Source of the DNA: Enoplolaimus lenunculus
Lineage: Eukaryota > Nematoda > Enoplea > Enoplida > Thoracostomopsidae
DNA: 64,000 nt
Direction of reading: 5' to 3'
Assembly: GCA_030248215.1 (NCBI GenBank)
Contig: JASANG010001203.1
Location: forward strand, 26,088-90,087
The position numbers and the translations under genes are program-made. The notes beneath the pieces are model-generated. The model was not told where the DNA came from. It saw only the letters and a program-made list of their open reading frames with translations, and ran no database searches. Within the stretch, counting starts at the first letter, position 1; the number at the start of each line of letters is the position of its first letter. This document shows positions 33,666 through 45,451 of the stretch, piece by piece.

Positions 33666-34413
33666 TGTATGGTGGACTAAGCAATAACGACGTTTCAAGG
33701 GTGGGTGGGGCGGCGGGATGCACGATGAGTGAGGTCCACTTCCCGCTTCCTGGAAACATACCTAATGGTATGGCTAACACTCAGCGTAAAGTTTCACTGT
33801 GGGTGGTCCAAAGTTTTACAGTGGAGGCGGGCAAATTTTCATGAAGGTGACACTTTTTCATAGACAATTTCTACAAAAGTGTCCGGGCGGGCAAAATTTC
33901 ATATGAAAAATTGTCCGGGGGAGCAAATTTCTATATGAAAATTTGTCCGGGGGGACAAATTTTTATGGGGGCAAATTTTTTCATGACACCGGCCGGTCAA
34001 AGGTTTCGTTGGCCGCAGGCCGGCCGGCCAGTAGCTAAAGTAGTAATTGCACAACACTACTATAGACCTTTTGTGACTTAAAAACCAAGGCCACGGGACA
34101 ATAGCGTGCAAGCAACGGTTGGTGAAGGTGCGTCGCGGCTAAAGCGATTGTGTGCGGGTATACTGGCGGTTTGAAAAGGAAATAACAGCGGATAAAGCAT
34201 AAAGCGCGGCCCGGGCAAATAAGATCTTTACCCGCTTACACCTCTGTTGTCGACTAATCGCAACAATATTTCTCAGGAAGAAATTAAGTAAAGTTTATTT
34301 TTAAAGTGCACAACAGAAAATATGGCTATAAGTATATAATATACAGTAAAGCTGGTTAATGTTAAGAAGCTGATACCAAGCAACGGGTGCCAACAAAAAA
34401 CAATCACGAAGTA

Positions 34414-34622
34414 CACTGCAAAAAATTGTGAGTCAAATTGACTCTCTCCGAAATAGGCTATACCGGACTACACAAACTGAGTCAAGTTCGACTCCGGCAG
34501 AGTCAAACATGCGACTCAGTGAGTCGAATTTGATTCTGGCGGAGTCGAATTTGACACAGATTGCGTAGTCCCGTAAAGCCTATTTCGAAGAGAGTCAATT
34601 TGACTCATCATTTTTTGCAGTG
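34414..34622. mobile_element. Hairpin MITE flanked by TA, second copy
   Basis: The ends are CACTGCAAAAAATTGTGAG and CATCATTTTTTGCAGTG. TA is present on both sides. The arms carry GAGTCAAATTGACTC and GACTACACAAACTGAG as in 27911-28130. Confidence 0.8.
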
Positions 34623-34790
34623 TATTAAAATAAAGACTTTTATAGTCGAACTAAAAATTAAATTTCATTTTAAACGAGGTTATGTTTTCATCTACGGATA
34701 AAACTTTGATTGTCCAATCGTAACGCGTAAAGCGATATTTGGATCTACTCGAATCTAACTGATAAGAAGAGCACTGGCAACAGTACTACT

Positions 34791-35262
34791 GTGGTGACCA
34801 GAAAAAGAATATTTATTCTGCTTGTTCACACGGCGCCCTCCGTTATTCGGTTGCGGACTGTTTATTTTTAATTCAACCCATGTTATAGTTGGTCCCAACA
34901 TCGTTCTTTTGGCCCATGTTACTTTAAGGGGCATCCAGGTTTCTGGTGGGCCTTTAATAGAGTAGCTTTACATTCTAGATTACATTTTTGCTTATGCTTA
35001 GGCTAGAAACTCATTTATGCAACGCTTAGGCTTAGCAATATGCTTAATCTACTGTTACGCCCCTTAAAGTAACATTGGCCGTCCTTTTTATATTCCATTT
35101 TTAGGGAACTGCTATGTCCGTTTATTTTTCGGATTTAATGTTTATTCAGCTGTCTGTGTTCGTTACATATTTGAGCAGCCTAGGCCATTCTTCTGTTTTG
35201 GTCTCTTTTGTGGACTCTAATTAGGACTTACGTCTTACTACTCCTCTTATTCGGGTCACTAC
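34791..35262. mobile_element. GTAGTGACCC TIR element interrupted by a CTTAGG MITE
   Basis: The left end GTGGTGACCAGAAAAAGAAT and right end CTTATTCGGGTCACTAC are inverted. A different MITE, 34912-35088, sits inside. Confidence 0.7.
34912..35088 (+). mobile_element. CTTAGG-family MITE nested in 34791-35262
   Basis: The ends are GGCCCATGTTACTTTAAGG and CCTTAAAGTAACATTGGCC, a near-perfect inverted pair. The inside has GCTTATGCTTAGGC and ACGCTTAGGCTTAGC. Confidence 0.8.
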
Positions 35263-36814
35263 AGTAGCTAGCATTTTACAGCCGGAAGTCTGCCTCCGGA
35301 ACGTCTGAAAATAAATCTACAGCTCTAGTAGCAACTATTGTTTAAAATTTAGAAAATCTAAGTGATTTTAGCCGCCTGTGTTTGCTCTACCTTCGACTCT
35401 GAATCCGGTTCCGTTTATCGACCTGTCAGGTAGTAAAACAAGACATTGGATATGATAAACCATTACGAACAATTATTAATATTCACAGTTGCCGGTATCT
35501 TTGGCGGCATTCCAACTGGACCATGATAATATTTCCCATTGTTCTAAATTGCGTTATAAAACAATTCCACACCAAAATAAACTTTTTGAAAGTCGACAAT
35601 AAATTTAGTTTAAATTTTATCCGAATGAACAAATCGAAAACTGTTTTGAAAACTGTTTTGTTGAAAAAATGCGGTCCCTATATTTGATCATTACTAATAA
35701 TGACTGTGAAAATACCGCAATTTTCAAGCAAACGTTATAACCAGAGTGGCACATTACCTGCGGGTAAAGACGGGTCGAGTAAAGAGTTTAAGCCGCGGGT
35801 ATACCCGCGGGTAAAAAATTGTATCTTCCAAACTTTTTAGTGTTACGGTGCAATACATACGCTATTGTCTGTTATAATACTTTTTGTGGGTTTGAAATTT
35901 AGTTATTGTCACTGGCTTTCAGTCAAATGACTTGTTTCTAGTAAACTTTCATGCGTAAAACTTATTGAAGCTATAACGCAAAACTTCATTAGCATGCAAA
36001 GCACTGAGATCTTTAAAATACTAGTTTAGCTTGAGACGCGGGTAAAAGGTGGGACGCAGGTAGATCTTTTTTCGGTTACCACTTCCCACTCTGGTTATAA
36101 CGGAATCAGACAATTTTTACAAAAATACAAATACGCAGATACATTCTGTTACAAGTAAAAGGTTAGAAACGCAACGCAATTGTAGCGAAACCATAAAACT
36201 TACAGCGCTAAGAATGACCCTATACGTTTTCGGCCATTCGGGTGAACCAGGAAACAGCGACAAACAATAGCATTTACTCCTTAACACATCCTTTATACCA
36301 AACAAAATAAGTTTTAGCCTAGCTCACAAATTTCATTTTTAACTAATCCAGTGATAAAGAATAAAAATATAACGACACTCTTTAATGTCAATAATTAAGC
36401 TTTGAACTTTGATACAGGCATACAATGCTTACTGCTTTATTTGAAGTTTCAGTCCCATACAGGACATACTGGGCGGAATCTTTTTTATGAATACATAACG
36501 CATAAAAACCCATTGATTGAACCTGGTGTAATCGCGTACACACACTTCAATTGCCCCAAGGTGTTCCTGCAGGTTCGACCTGGACGAAACCTCCCATACA
36601 ATGTACTTTTACATATTTTTGGCACAAAGCTGGCGGAAGAAGTTTCATACTACGGAGGGAAGTAAAAACTGCAAAACGCTTTACTCAAATACCAACTTTT
36701 ACAAAAATGCTTAGCCTTCCAAATATTAACATGTTAACCCCAGATCACCGTGCATCACAAACTCATGCATGTATAATCAATTTTCTGGTTCCCTTCCACT
36801 ACCTCAACATAACA

Positions 36815-39800
36815 TTATTTTTGTACTCCGACAGAAGATTTACCCTTGACGACTTTTCGCTCCGGTGGTGGCCCGCTGCCAACTGACTTTTTCACCGCCT
36901 GACCTCGTCCAAATGGAGCAGAAGGTCCTACCCCCACACCGGACTCTGAATCTGGAAGCGCTGTTCCAATACCATTTTTGTGACTCTGTTCACATGACGT
37001 AGCAGGCACTGGTTTTTGTGATCTTGTCAACGGGCTCCCTTTAGCCATAACCTTACCTAAAGTACCTACCGTTTCACAGTGATTTGATTCTCGGACAATC
37101 TTGGAATTACCAACAGTCTTCCCTTTAGGTTCGTTAGATGACTTAGCTACCATCGAGGTTTCCGTTTTTCCAGCTGCTTTTTTGCTACCTCCCACGACGT
37201 TAGGGCTACCAAGATTTGCTCGATTGCCAGTAAATCCAGCCGAAGAGACAACCTTTGAACTCTCTGATGGCAATCCCGAAGACGGTACAGATATTTTCGG
37301 CTGAGGTGACCGCGGAGATCCAGATTTGCTAGCAGCAGCATTCGAAGTAGGTCCTTGACGATCTGGACTGCGTGAGCCCTTCAAACCAGTTGAAACCGCT
37401 GCGATAGTGACCTGAGATGAAGCAGTTTCTTTTGATGTTGTAATTGTTCGTTTAGTACCTATAACATTGTGAAAGCAGTAATAAAGTTGTAAGTCAGGAG
37501 AATTTATGTAAAACGCTTTTATATTTGTATAGTGATTTTTATTTCCTTCTTCAATTGGTAACATAATTACCCAATTCAAAATGTTTCTAGCACCTGATCC
37601 TTATTCCAACATTATTGCTACATCCATTAATTCCTCGTACGAATAAAGTATCTGATATGAGATATTGCAATTTGTTGAAAAGCCTAAAGGCATTACAAAT
37701 ACAACGCAAAATAGCTTCCTTCAATATTTAGCTTGATCTATAAATAAGCAAACTCACCTGTTTTAACGCTGCATGTTTCCAAAGTGCTTGCGGTTGCCGA
37801 TTTTGTAGTCTTCGCGACAATTTCTGAGGCAGTACTAACAGTTTTTGCTGGACCAATGTTCCGACACTGACTCGCTGTTGTTCCAGATTGCTCTAAAATA
37901 GTTATAGTTAATGATTATGCGCCATATTGCAATATGTTGCATACACCATATAACAACTTTTCGATATACTGCCAACTACGTAATATCAGAAATAACGCTA
38001 CCAGTATACGACACATGAACTAAATAAAAAATTTACAGGGATGTAAAATTATTGTAATTAAAATAGTTCCAAAAGTCGCTCATGACAAATTCCACGCGAT
38101 ACAACGTAACACATCACTCAACCAATTTAAAACATTGACACCCAATAATCAGCCCTTGAATGAACCATACAGCCAGAGTGCAACCGGATCCCAAAAATTG
38201 CCGCAGCCAAAGTTGAATACTTAAATGCATATTTCGACAAAAAGTAATTTGCTGTAACTTTATTAATCTTTTTCTTATAACGGTTTTAGTATAAACTTGT
38301 TTCTTAGTATCTTTTGTCATTTCAAAACATGTTCGCTGCGAAATATTGTACAGTCATAAATAATAGTTTACAATAGAGTAATGTTATATAATATACTATT
38401 TAGCGATAAATATCCGGCATCTCGAACACAACCTCACCTTGATTTTCGCTCTGAATGTTCAACTTGGCCATCTTTAACGCGGATCCGTTGGCATTGTTAT
38501 CATCATTTCCACATTTGACACCTACCGTACCGGGCACTTGTTTCGCGGTACAGCTGACCACATCGCTGTCAACTTCCATTGCCTCTGCGCTATCATGTTT
38601 GTCATTTTCCGCCGGTTCAGATTTTCTTTCAATCGACCGCATCGCATCTTCGTGCTCAATCAGTAGCTCTGTTCTGTCAATCTCTTCCCAATTAGTTTCG
38701 TTTACTCGTTCGAAATGTTTATCTTCCGAAACCATCACAATGTCATCACTTTTATTCATAGCTGTCAGACCTGCCAAACCATTTTTACACCCATCTGCAT
38801 CCCGAATATCAACATTTTCCGGCTTAGGATTCGGCACCAAATCGTCAAAAATGTTTTGTTTTACCCGATATTCAATCAACGTACTAGCATTGTTCGTTCT
38901 ATACCGATCAGACTGAGTTGCTTCTTGATAACTCGGCAAACTTGACTTAACAGCGTCAGACGATGACGGGGACAGCGGCGGAAAATCCTGAGATTGCCAA
39001 GAAGACACACCAAACTCATTTTGAGCAGTTTCATTCGATCCAGCATAGCCAAACATTTTTGCAAATTGTTCATCGGTCATATAATCTGCATCTCGTAACG
39101 AGGAAGTTGTACCACCAGCAGGCAAGGATATCTTTCCGTCAGGGTTGACGCCGCCAGGACATACACCGGATGCGGTTTGAAGGGACGCTAAACGAGCTTG
39201 CTCGAACGCGGCGTCGTCGCTATATGTGTCGTTAGATGTACTGTCATTCTAAAACAAACCAGCACACCTAATTGTTAGAAATATATTTGTTGTGTTTAGT
39301 CTGTGAAATATAACCCGTTTTTGGAAATGTTCAAAGCTTAATCTGCTATGCAGTTTGATCAATGTTATATTAAACCTAACATTACCGTACAGTATATCAC
39401 TGAGTTAGTGAAAACTCTTCTTGTGGTAGTACTCAGAGCAAAAATAATACACTGGCTTTAAACCGTGTTGAAGTTTTGTCTGTCTTTTTGCCTTACCATA
39501 ACACTAAAACATTTGTCATTACCTACGAATACTGGACTTGACATTATATTGCACGGCTTTTTCACTGAAATTTCGCTTAATCCTTTCACGAAAAGCTAAC
39601 CGTTTAGAACAAAGCGCGAATTATCAGTCTTCAAACCTGCTACAGGTCAACACTTTAAAATGTTAAACAGGCGAACTAGAAAGCAGATGTTTTTAGTACA
39701 GAAGCAAATTATAACGCATGGAATAAACTGGTTAAAAGTTTCGATCCGAAAACTATGAATAACAATGAAACACATCATGAATATATATACCAAATATGCC

Positions 39801-42800
39801 GCAAACACGTCGGCACAAATTACATTGGAGTATACCGCACGTGCAGCCTGCAGCCCTGTCGTTACCTTGTCCTTCCGAGTTCTATGTCAAACCAACCAAC
39901 GATATTTGCTGAATACCAAAAAATAGTCGGCCGATATTTGACAAAAAATAAAACTTAACCATGATAATTTATTATTCATACTTATCATAATTGGTTATAA
40001 CTTTGTTCCTACAACGATTTTTGGTATACTTACTTCTGTTATTTCGAACAAGATTCACTGCGAAATCATGTGATTTTGGACAAGAAGATAAAATATTTTA
40101 ATAGACTGGAGTAATGTAATATTTCTCGAAGATAAAGGTATCGCAATGTAGAATATAGTATATCGTAGCCGGATGCATGTCAATTTTTTCAGTAGATCCG
40201 GATGTCCAGTTGAACCCTGCTATGGACATATAGTCATCGGAAAATACATATACTGGCATAGCTTACTCCTAGGCCGCGACTTCGAAGTGAATAGCGTGAA
40301 GGCTGCACCGGAATGACAGGTTTATCCTGTGAATGTAAAAGTTTACGACCATTTGAGGTTTCAGCAATTGATCCATGATCAGTATGTTCAGTCGCCTTTA
40401 GTCGTGGCGCTGACAAATCTAGATCTAGCGGCAGCACAGGCACCGCTGCCGAAACTTGAGCAGACCGTTGTGAAAGCTTCGTTTGAATATCAGAGCATCT
40501 ATCAAGGCCATCCTAAATTAATAACAGCATATACTATGCCAATCAAAGCGAAAGCTGCACAATTTGGCAAACACTGAAACTTCCTAATAAAAAATCTTGA
40601 ATTAGACTTCACATATTTAAAATATTAATAAAAAAATTTATCTAAAAATAAATCGTAGAGGCTCCTTTATCAAACTTCTAACAAACTGATCATAAAACAA
40701 AACAATTAAAACCTCGATATTTACAATTCATAAAAATAATGCACCGCTGGTTTTGAATGATTGGACCACAACTCATACTGTTGGTAACGAAAACAACCCA
40801 TACGCAAATAAACTAACAACCACCGTGTCCAAAGATATACAAAGAAGCGCTAAACATCACTTAACCCCCAAGCACCAACACATTATCGAAATACGAAAAA
40901 TTTACAGTGATTTTTGTATTCATTTCTTCAACAGCGTGCGTCATAAGCTCAATCTGCGCTATACTGGATGACCGTTGTTTTATTATTGCATTCGGAACAA
41001 GTTCGCGCTGATAGCTATATGCAGGTACTTTGCGATATTCGTTATGATTTGTATCACCTAAAGCATTTATAATCAGCGCTTTACATCGTTGCAAATTATA
41101 TTTGAATTTGAGACGAAACGTAAAAAACAGTACAATGAAAGATATACTGTTTTATGTTTTAAATTTGGTGTGTGAATTTCATGTATGTAATCAAGTTTTG
41201 ATGACTTTGAAACAATTTCTAAATTAGTTGTAAAACAAACAATAAATTCCGCCTTCCATCTTGAAGCCGGAACCTATTTGCTGATTTCTTATACAAAATT
41301 TTCTAATATCAGACCCGTTTCCATCCAAACATCCAGTCTTACCCAAATTGATCACATCAATTGGCATTTTATGGATTACATTTGAAGTGTTTGGCAGCAC
41401 AGTGTAAGCAACATAATTGACTGAATACATCATATCTAACTCGCAATCATCTGTTATAGCAAGTGAAGCATAGATTATTGGCGATCCATTGCTTATCTGT
41501 TCGCATTACAAAATTATATGAAAAGAACAGTCACATTTATGCGGCGTTAACCTATTGATATTGAATACTCTGAAATAAGTAGCTCATTCCTCCAAAATAG
41601 ACCAAGTTTGTTTATGATAAAACTAAATCAAGTGGACAATAATGCTCCAAGCAAGGCAAATCCTAAGAACATCTAGCTAAAAATAATTGCATCTATTATT
41701 ACATTGCCAGCTGTTGACCAAATTAAAAGTACCTGAGCAAATTTTTTAATCACATCTTTTTCCCGTTGAGTTAATGCATACGATAGAGGCACGTTTCGCT
41801 TGCTTCCGTAAAATCCAATGCATCTTTCCTGGTCTATTACGTCGTTTTTAGCTGAGCCAGAGTCTTGAGTACAAGCCTTTTCAATGAGATCACAAAGAGC
41901 TGATTGAGATCCGCTCGGTATATAGTTGTGTAATGGCGAACCTAAAACATTCAGCAACTAATCCGCTTTATACGTATATTCATTTGTGCTATATATTTAT
42001 TATTTAGGCTGCGAAAAAGTCACGCGAAACAACTAGAACTTTTACATCTCTAATCATGAAGAATTAATTAAAGCAACGGTTATGAAACAGTCTGAACTTT
42101 AGCGCCAATGCCTGTGGTTAGTAAAAGAAAACTGGTTTGGCGGTAGAAATTACTATTAGAAGGCATAAAAATGTGCCAAGACCGAGGCCACACGGGGCTA
42201 TAAACAGAGTCAAAAATCAAAGATCAGGATATATATAAATTACTACAGCTACAGGGTTTCAGGTTTGCTATAAGTGCTATATATAACACATAAAGTTGTA
42301 AATTTATACATACACAAAAATAACATAGAAATTTGATCTCAGTCTTCTTGCTGACTCGGAACCTGCAACATCCCTATTAGACATACGTATTACCCTGGCT
42401 TCTCCACAGCGGAGGGGGGCCCAGCACTTTTCGAAATTTTCACCCCCCCGGCGAAAATTTTGCCCCCCCAAACCCCCCATTGCCCACCGCCCCCCAGCAA
42501 TTTTTTTCGGAAAGGCCCCAGGACTTTTCTAAGCCAAAAATTTTCAATATTAAAACATAAAGACCTGGACTATTTTTGAGACGGACACTCGGCAAAATAT
42601 GATTTTATATTACGCTGAGTACTCATAATTTTTTAATAGCGTTACAAATACCGGAAGTAACTAGTACATTTCAATAATGAACTGAAGTTTCAGGGCATAC
42701 AGCATTCGAAAGTACCTGGCAGCAATAAGTTCAACCCGCCTGAGCCTTATGATAAACTGAAGCTGTGACTAATATATGAAATATATGTTAATCACAGTTT

Positions 42801-43359
42801 CAATTACAATTATTTATACTTTATATAATTGTGCTTCTTTCAACATCGGGTAAAGTTGTCAGTAATATTAGTTAAAATTTTTGTTATTAGCGTTTGCGGG
42901 GTTTTTTGTCATGTTGAGCGATGAGTAATCTTCAGTTGAGTTGGAATCACGATCTAGATTAAAAAATGGTCTAAAAAGTCGGCTTGCAACATTTTAAGCC
43001 TGCCCTCAGGACCGCCCCAGATCATCTGGGGCCCCCCCAGGAAAACTGCCCCCAAGCAAAATTAGCTGCCCCCCAAAAACTCTTGGGGGGCCCCAGGAAA
43101 CGCCCCCCCCCGGCGGAAATTTTCAAGCTGTGGAGAAGCCAGGTATTACCCGCGCAACTGGGGTGTCGAGTTTGCTGTAACACAAAATAAATACATTATA
43201 TATTTTTTCAGCTTTACAAAAACGTCTTTTTGCCATTTATAACCATACCGGTTTCCAAAATCCTTGTTACTGTAATAATATTTTGTTCTTTTAATGAACT
43301 TTCGGAATCGTCTGTTACCGCTGTTGTGCTTATTCTTTCAATTTTCCCAAATAACAATC
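36815..43359 (-). CDS. ABRAXAS: ABRAXAS/ABRO1 homologue (MPN-minus scaffold), 5' exon missing
   Basis: ABRAXAS1 and ABRAXAS2 are catalytically dead MPN proteins that scaffold the BRCC36 deubiquitinase in the BRCA1-A or BRISC complex. Eight exons, all GT-AG and phase-matched: 43359-43249, 41941-41733, 41496-41343, 41057-40906, 40512-40267, 39248-38438, 37892-37758 and 37458-36815, about 820 residues. LLFGKIERI matches the human FLLGEV block, ERCIGFYGSKRNVPLSYAL the VGWYKFRR block, and MPIDVINLGDTNHNEYRKV the VANLG..Y.TVSG block. Then comes a coiled-coil stretch (AQIELMTHAVEEMN). The rest is a very long acidic then Ser/Pro/Lys-rich tail, about double the human length. It does not end in the SPTF BRCA1-binding motif of ABRAXAS1, so ABRO1-like function is as likely. 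The donor at 38437 (AAG-GTGAGG) is inside an ORF that otherwise runs to a stop at 38400, offering a shorter C terminus (GEVVFEMPDIYR). The start exon, which must end in phase 1, was not found above 43359. Confidence 0.85.
42395..43142. mobile_element. 748-bp hAT MITE in the first visible ABRAXAS intron
   Basis: The ends CTGGCTTCTCCACAGC and CTGTGGAGAAGCCAG are inverted. A perfect 8-bp duplication GTATTACC stands at 42387-42394 and 43143-43150. The subterminal parts are C/G-run rich. The block AAGGCCCCAGGACTTTTCT followed by AAGCCAAAAATTTTCAAT also occurs in the hAT transposon at 45.5 kb. Confidence 0.9.
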
Positions 43360-44837
43360 CTAAAACACACAGAATATACGTTATATGAGAGATACTTTAG
43401 AACAAAGGTAAAAAATTTACAGTTATAAGTATCAAAAACTTTCGTGTTCTCGCTAACTGAAACTTTTAAAACTTTCACAGAGTAATATAACTAATTATTG
43501 ACCAATTAATCACATGCTTTTTAGATACCGTGTTAATGTACTTCATCGTAGAAAATATCAACTTAACTCCCGAATGAGAAAGTGCATTGCAGCAATTGTA
43601 CATCAACAGTGATTGTGTTGCCCAAGTGATTTGAATTTTCCACTCGTCTGCTAACACCATAATTTCTTACAATATTAGCTGACACTATAACTTATTTCTA
43701 AACCTTGAAATAATTCACTGTAATACAAGAAGAGGTGAGCAGCACTATCCAGCTGATGAGCTTCAGTCAGTAGAGAAAGTTTCCATGCGAATAACTTGCA
43801 TCAAGATAAGTAGCTGAGTTAAAACAAGTGTGTGTAACCATGTGAGAAATGCTTAACCTGGTGCATATGCAATATATGCATGCTATGCACATTGTATAGC
43901 ATTGACAGAATGTTCGTTGAATGAGTCGCTAAGAATGCAAACTATTTTAAGAACACTCCACTCAGTAACATAACAGAACAGCAATACAAATTGTAAACAC
44001 ACAGTTTCAGCTTGCAATCAAGCTTTACAATTCGCTACAAAAAAGCAGCACTAGCCACGTACATATCGCGTTCGTAATACGGCCAATAATGGAAAACCTT
44101 AAAAAGAAAATGGAATACCGAAACACCAGTTCTTAACCAAAGCGTGTAGAACAACGATGCTGGATTGTAAGTTAGTTGAGCGCTGCTTGAATATCTGACA
44201 CTTAGCAGCACCTTTCATGATGGTCAGCATCATCGATAGCATGGAATTTGAAACATCTTACGTTAGCCGCTAAGCTAACTAATTTATTCTTTCGAAGCTT
44301 GATTACGTCTGGACTTATTTTGAGCTTCAAAGATTCTTTTATGAATCAAACTTCAATTGTTTTGACACCAGGCTAGAAAAATAAGCATTTAAAGTATAGC
44401 TGACATAGCAAGGACCAATTGAAAACCGCATCTTTGAAATAATACTGAGATATATTCACCCCTTTTCTGCTTAATCAGCAGCAATAATTGATCCCCAGAG
44501 TAGAAAACTTCCGAGTAAAGCGAGAAAATGGCTGTCCGTTTGATCCGTTAAGGGAGCAAGTGCTGTGCGTAGTTCGTAGACCATGTTTGTGAAGTGGAAC
44601 TAAAACTTGCATGTCATTTTAACAAGAATCTATGAAATGTTCATAGCGGTAACGATTGCGGAATTAATTACACTCTCAGACTTTTCGTTTACGCCATTAC
44701 GTGCAGCCGAATTACTCATTTTGTAGGCCAGTGAGGTACCTTGTGCCAGGGAGCAACCAGAGTTCCGATTAGAATTCCCATTCATAACTAGTTCCGATTC
44801 CATTTGCGCAATCAATCGGAATTTTGAAATTTTAATC

Positions 44838-45290
44838 GGCATCGGTAATAATCGGTACTTTTCGTGAGTATCGGTATCGGTATTGCAAAAATTGCCGATT
44901 CTTTACCGATACTTTTTGTAAGCATGTGAGACATGCTTGTCCTGGTGCATATGCAATAAGTGCAATGCACATTGTGTTGTACGGTCGACACATATAGTCG
45001 ACGAAAAATGCAGTTGGAGGCGGGCTACGTAGCGCACTGGTAGAGTGCTCGCTTAAGGATCCATAGGCTGAGAGTTCGATCCCCGCTCTAGCCCGCTTTT
45101 CCAGCTGCTTAGTAGAAAGGTCAGATGTCCCGGTTCCTACCTAGACTGACACTTTTTACACACAACAATCAGATGGAATGCTATCAATTTCATTCCTGGG
45201 CGCATACTAGTGTGTCTGCTCAGGAAAATTGTTATCTCGCGTTTGTGTTTGGAATTATAATAGTTTATGATGGTTAGGGTTTAAGTCTTC
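44838..45290 (+). repeat. GCATCGG-repeat element, split by a SINE
   Basis: The left part (ATCGGCATCGGTAATAATCGG to GATACTTTTTG) and right part (CAACAATCAGATGGAATGC to CTGCTCAGG) join up to match 23643-23935. The SINE occupies the space between. Confidence 0.75.
44920..45156 (+). repeat. tRNA-derived SINE, plus strand, with target duplication
   Basis: The tRNA-like part is 45022-45094 (GGGCTA...TAGCCC acceptor, A box TAGCGCACTGG, B box GAGTTCGATCC). A tail with GTCGACACATATAGTCGAC lies upstream and TTCCTACCTAGACTGAC follows. ACTTTTTGTA on the left and ACTTTTTACA on the right look like a target-site duplication of about 7-10 bp. It is the same family as the array at 4656-5968. Confidence 0.8.
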
Positions 45291-45339
45291 ACATAATAAT
45301 ATAATGTAGTACGTATCATATTTATTTAGGATGTCGGCT

Positions 45340-45450
45340 GGCTGGCAACAATTACAAATTGGCAATCATTTTTCGGCTGTGTGAAGCTAAACTACAATTG
45401 ATTATTGATAAGTTAACTCATCGAAAACAATTTAATAGATAAATGACTGC
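45340..45450 (+). repeat. Dispersed repeat shared with 6550-6690
   Basis: It contains CTGGCAACAATT, AAATTGGCAATCATTTTT and AAGCTAAACTACAATTGA in the order seen at 6550-6690. It abuts the hAT element. Confidence 0.6.
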
Positions 45451-45451
45451 C

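Larger units (their letters stand above)
31448..33994. mobile_element. TIR DNA transposon carrying a broken OTU-domain ORF
   Basis: The termini GGCCGGTGTCAT...AAATTTGCCCCCAT and their inverted counterpart ATGGGGGCAAATTTTTTCATG, ACACCGGCC match over roughly 180 bp. The arms are built of repeated CGGACAAATTTTCATAT-like and AAAAAGTGTCC-like blocks. The 2.5-kb body holds two parts of an OTU-type cysteine protease domain, separated by a second transposon at 32147-33415. No transposase was recognised, so it is probably non-autonomous. The class is uncertain; no target duplication could be fixed. It looks old and inactive. Confidence 0.8.
33995..36814. other. Intergenic downstream of ABRAXAS, repeats only
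   Basis: Repeats lie at 34414-34622 and 34791-35262. The ABRAXAS 3' UTR should occupy the upper end; a minus-strand AATAAA at 36441-36436 is a candidate poly(A) signal about 375 bp past the stop. Nothing else was recognised. Confidence 0.45.
43360..45450. other. Upstream of ABRAXAS, unresolved first exon, repeats
   Basis: The missing ABRAXAS first exon should be here or across the hAT insertion. An ORF at 43660-43475 starts with ATG but its donors do not fit the phase of the next exon. Repeats: SINE-tail fragment at 43830-43910, GCATCGG element with SINE at 44838-45290, and a dispersed repeat at 45340-45450. Confidence 0.4.

Noticed and set aside
43475-43660. ORF starting MVLADEWKIQ as the first ABRAXAS exon
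   Set aside because: It has a plausible start, but none of its good donors leaves phase 1, which the next exon at 43359 requires, and it does not resemble the ABRAXAS N terminus. Unresolved rather than disproved.
45022-45094. Functional tRNA-Leu(AAG)
   Set aside because: The acceptor pairs and both pol III boxes are good, but the anticodon stem does not pair and the sequence sits in a repeated SINE.
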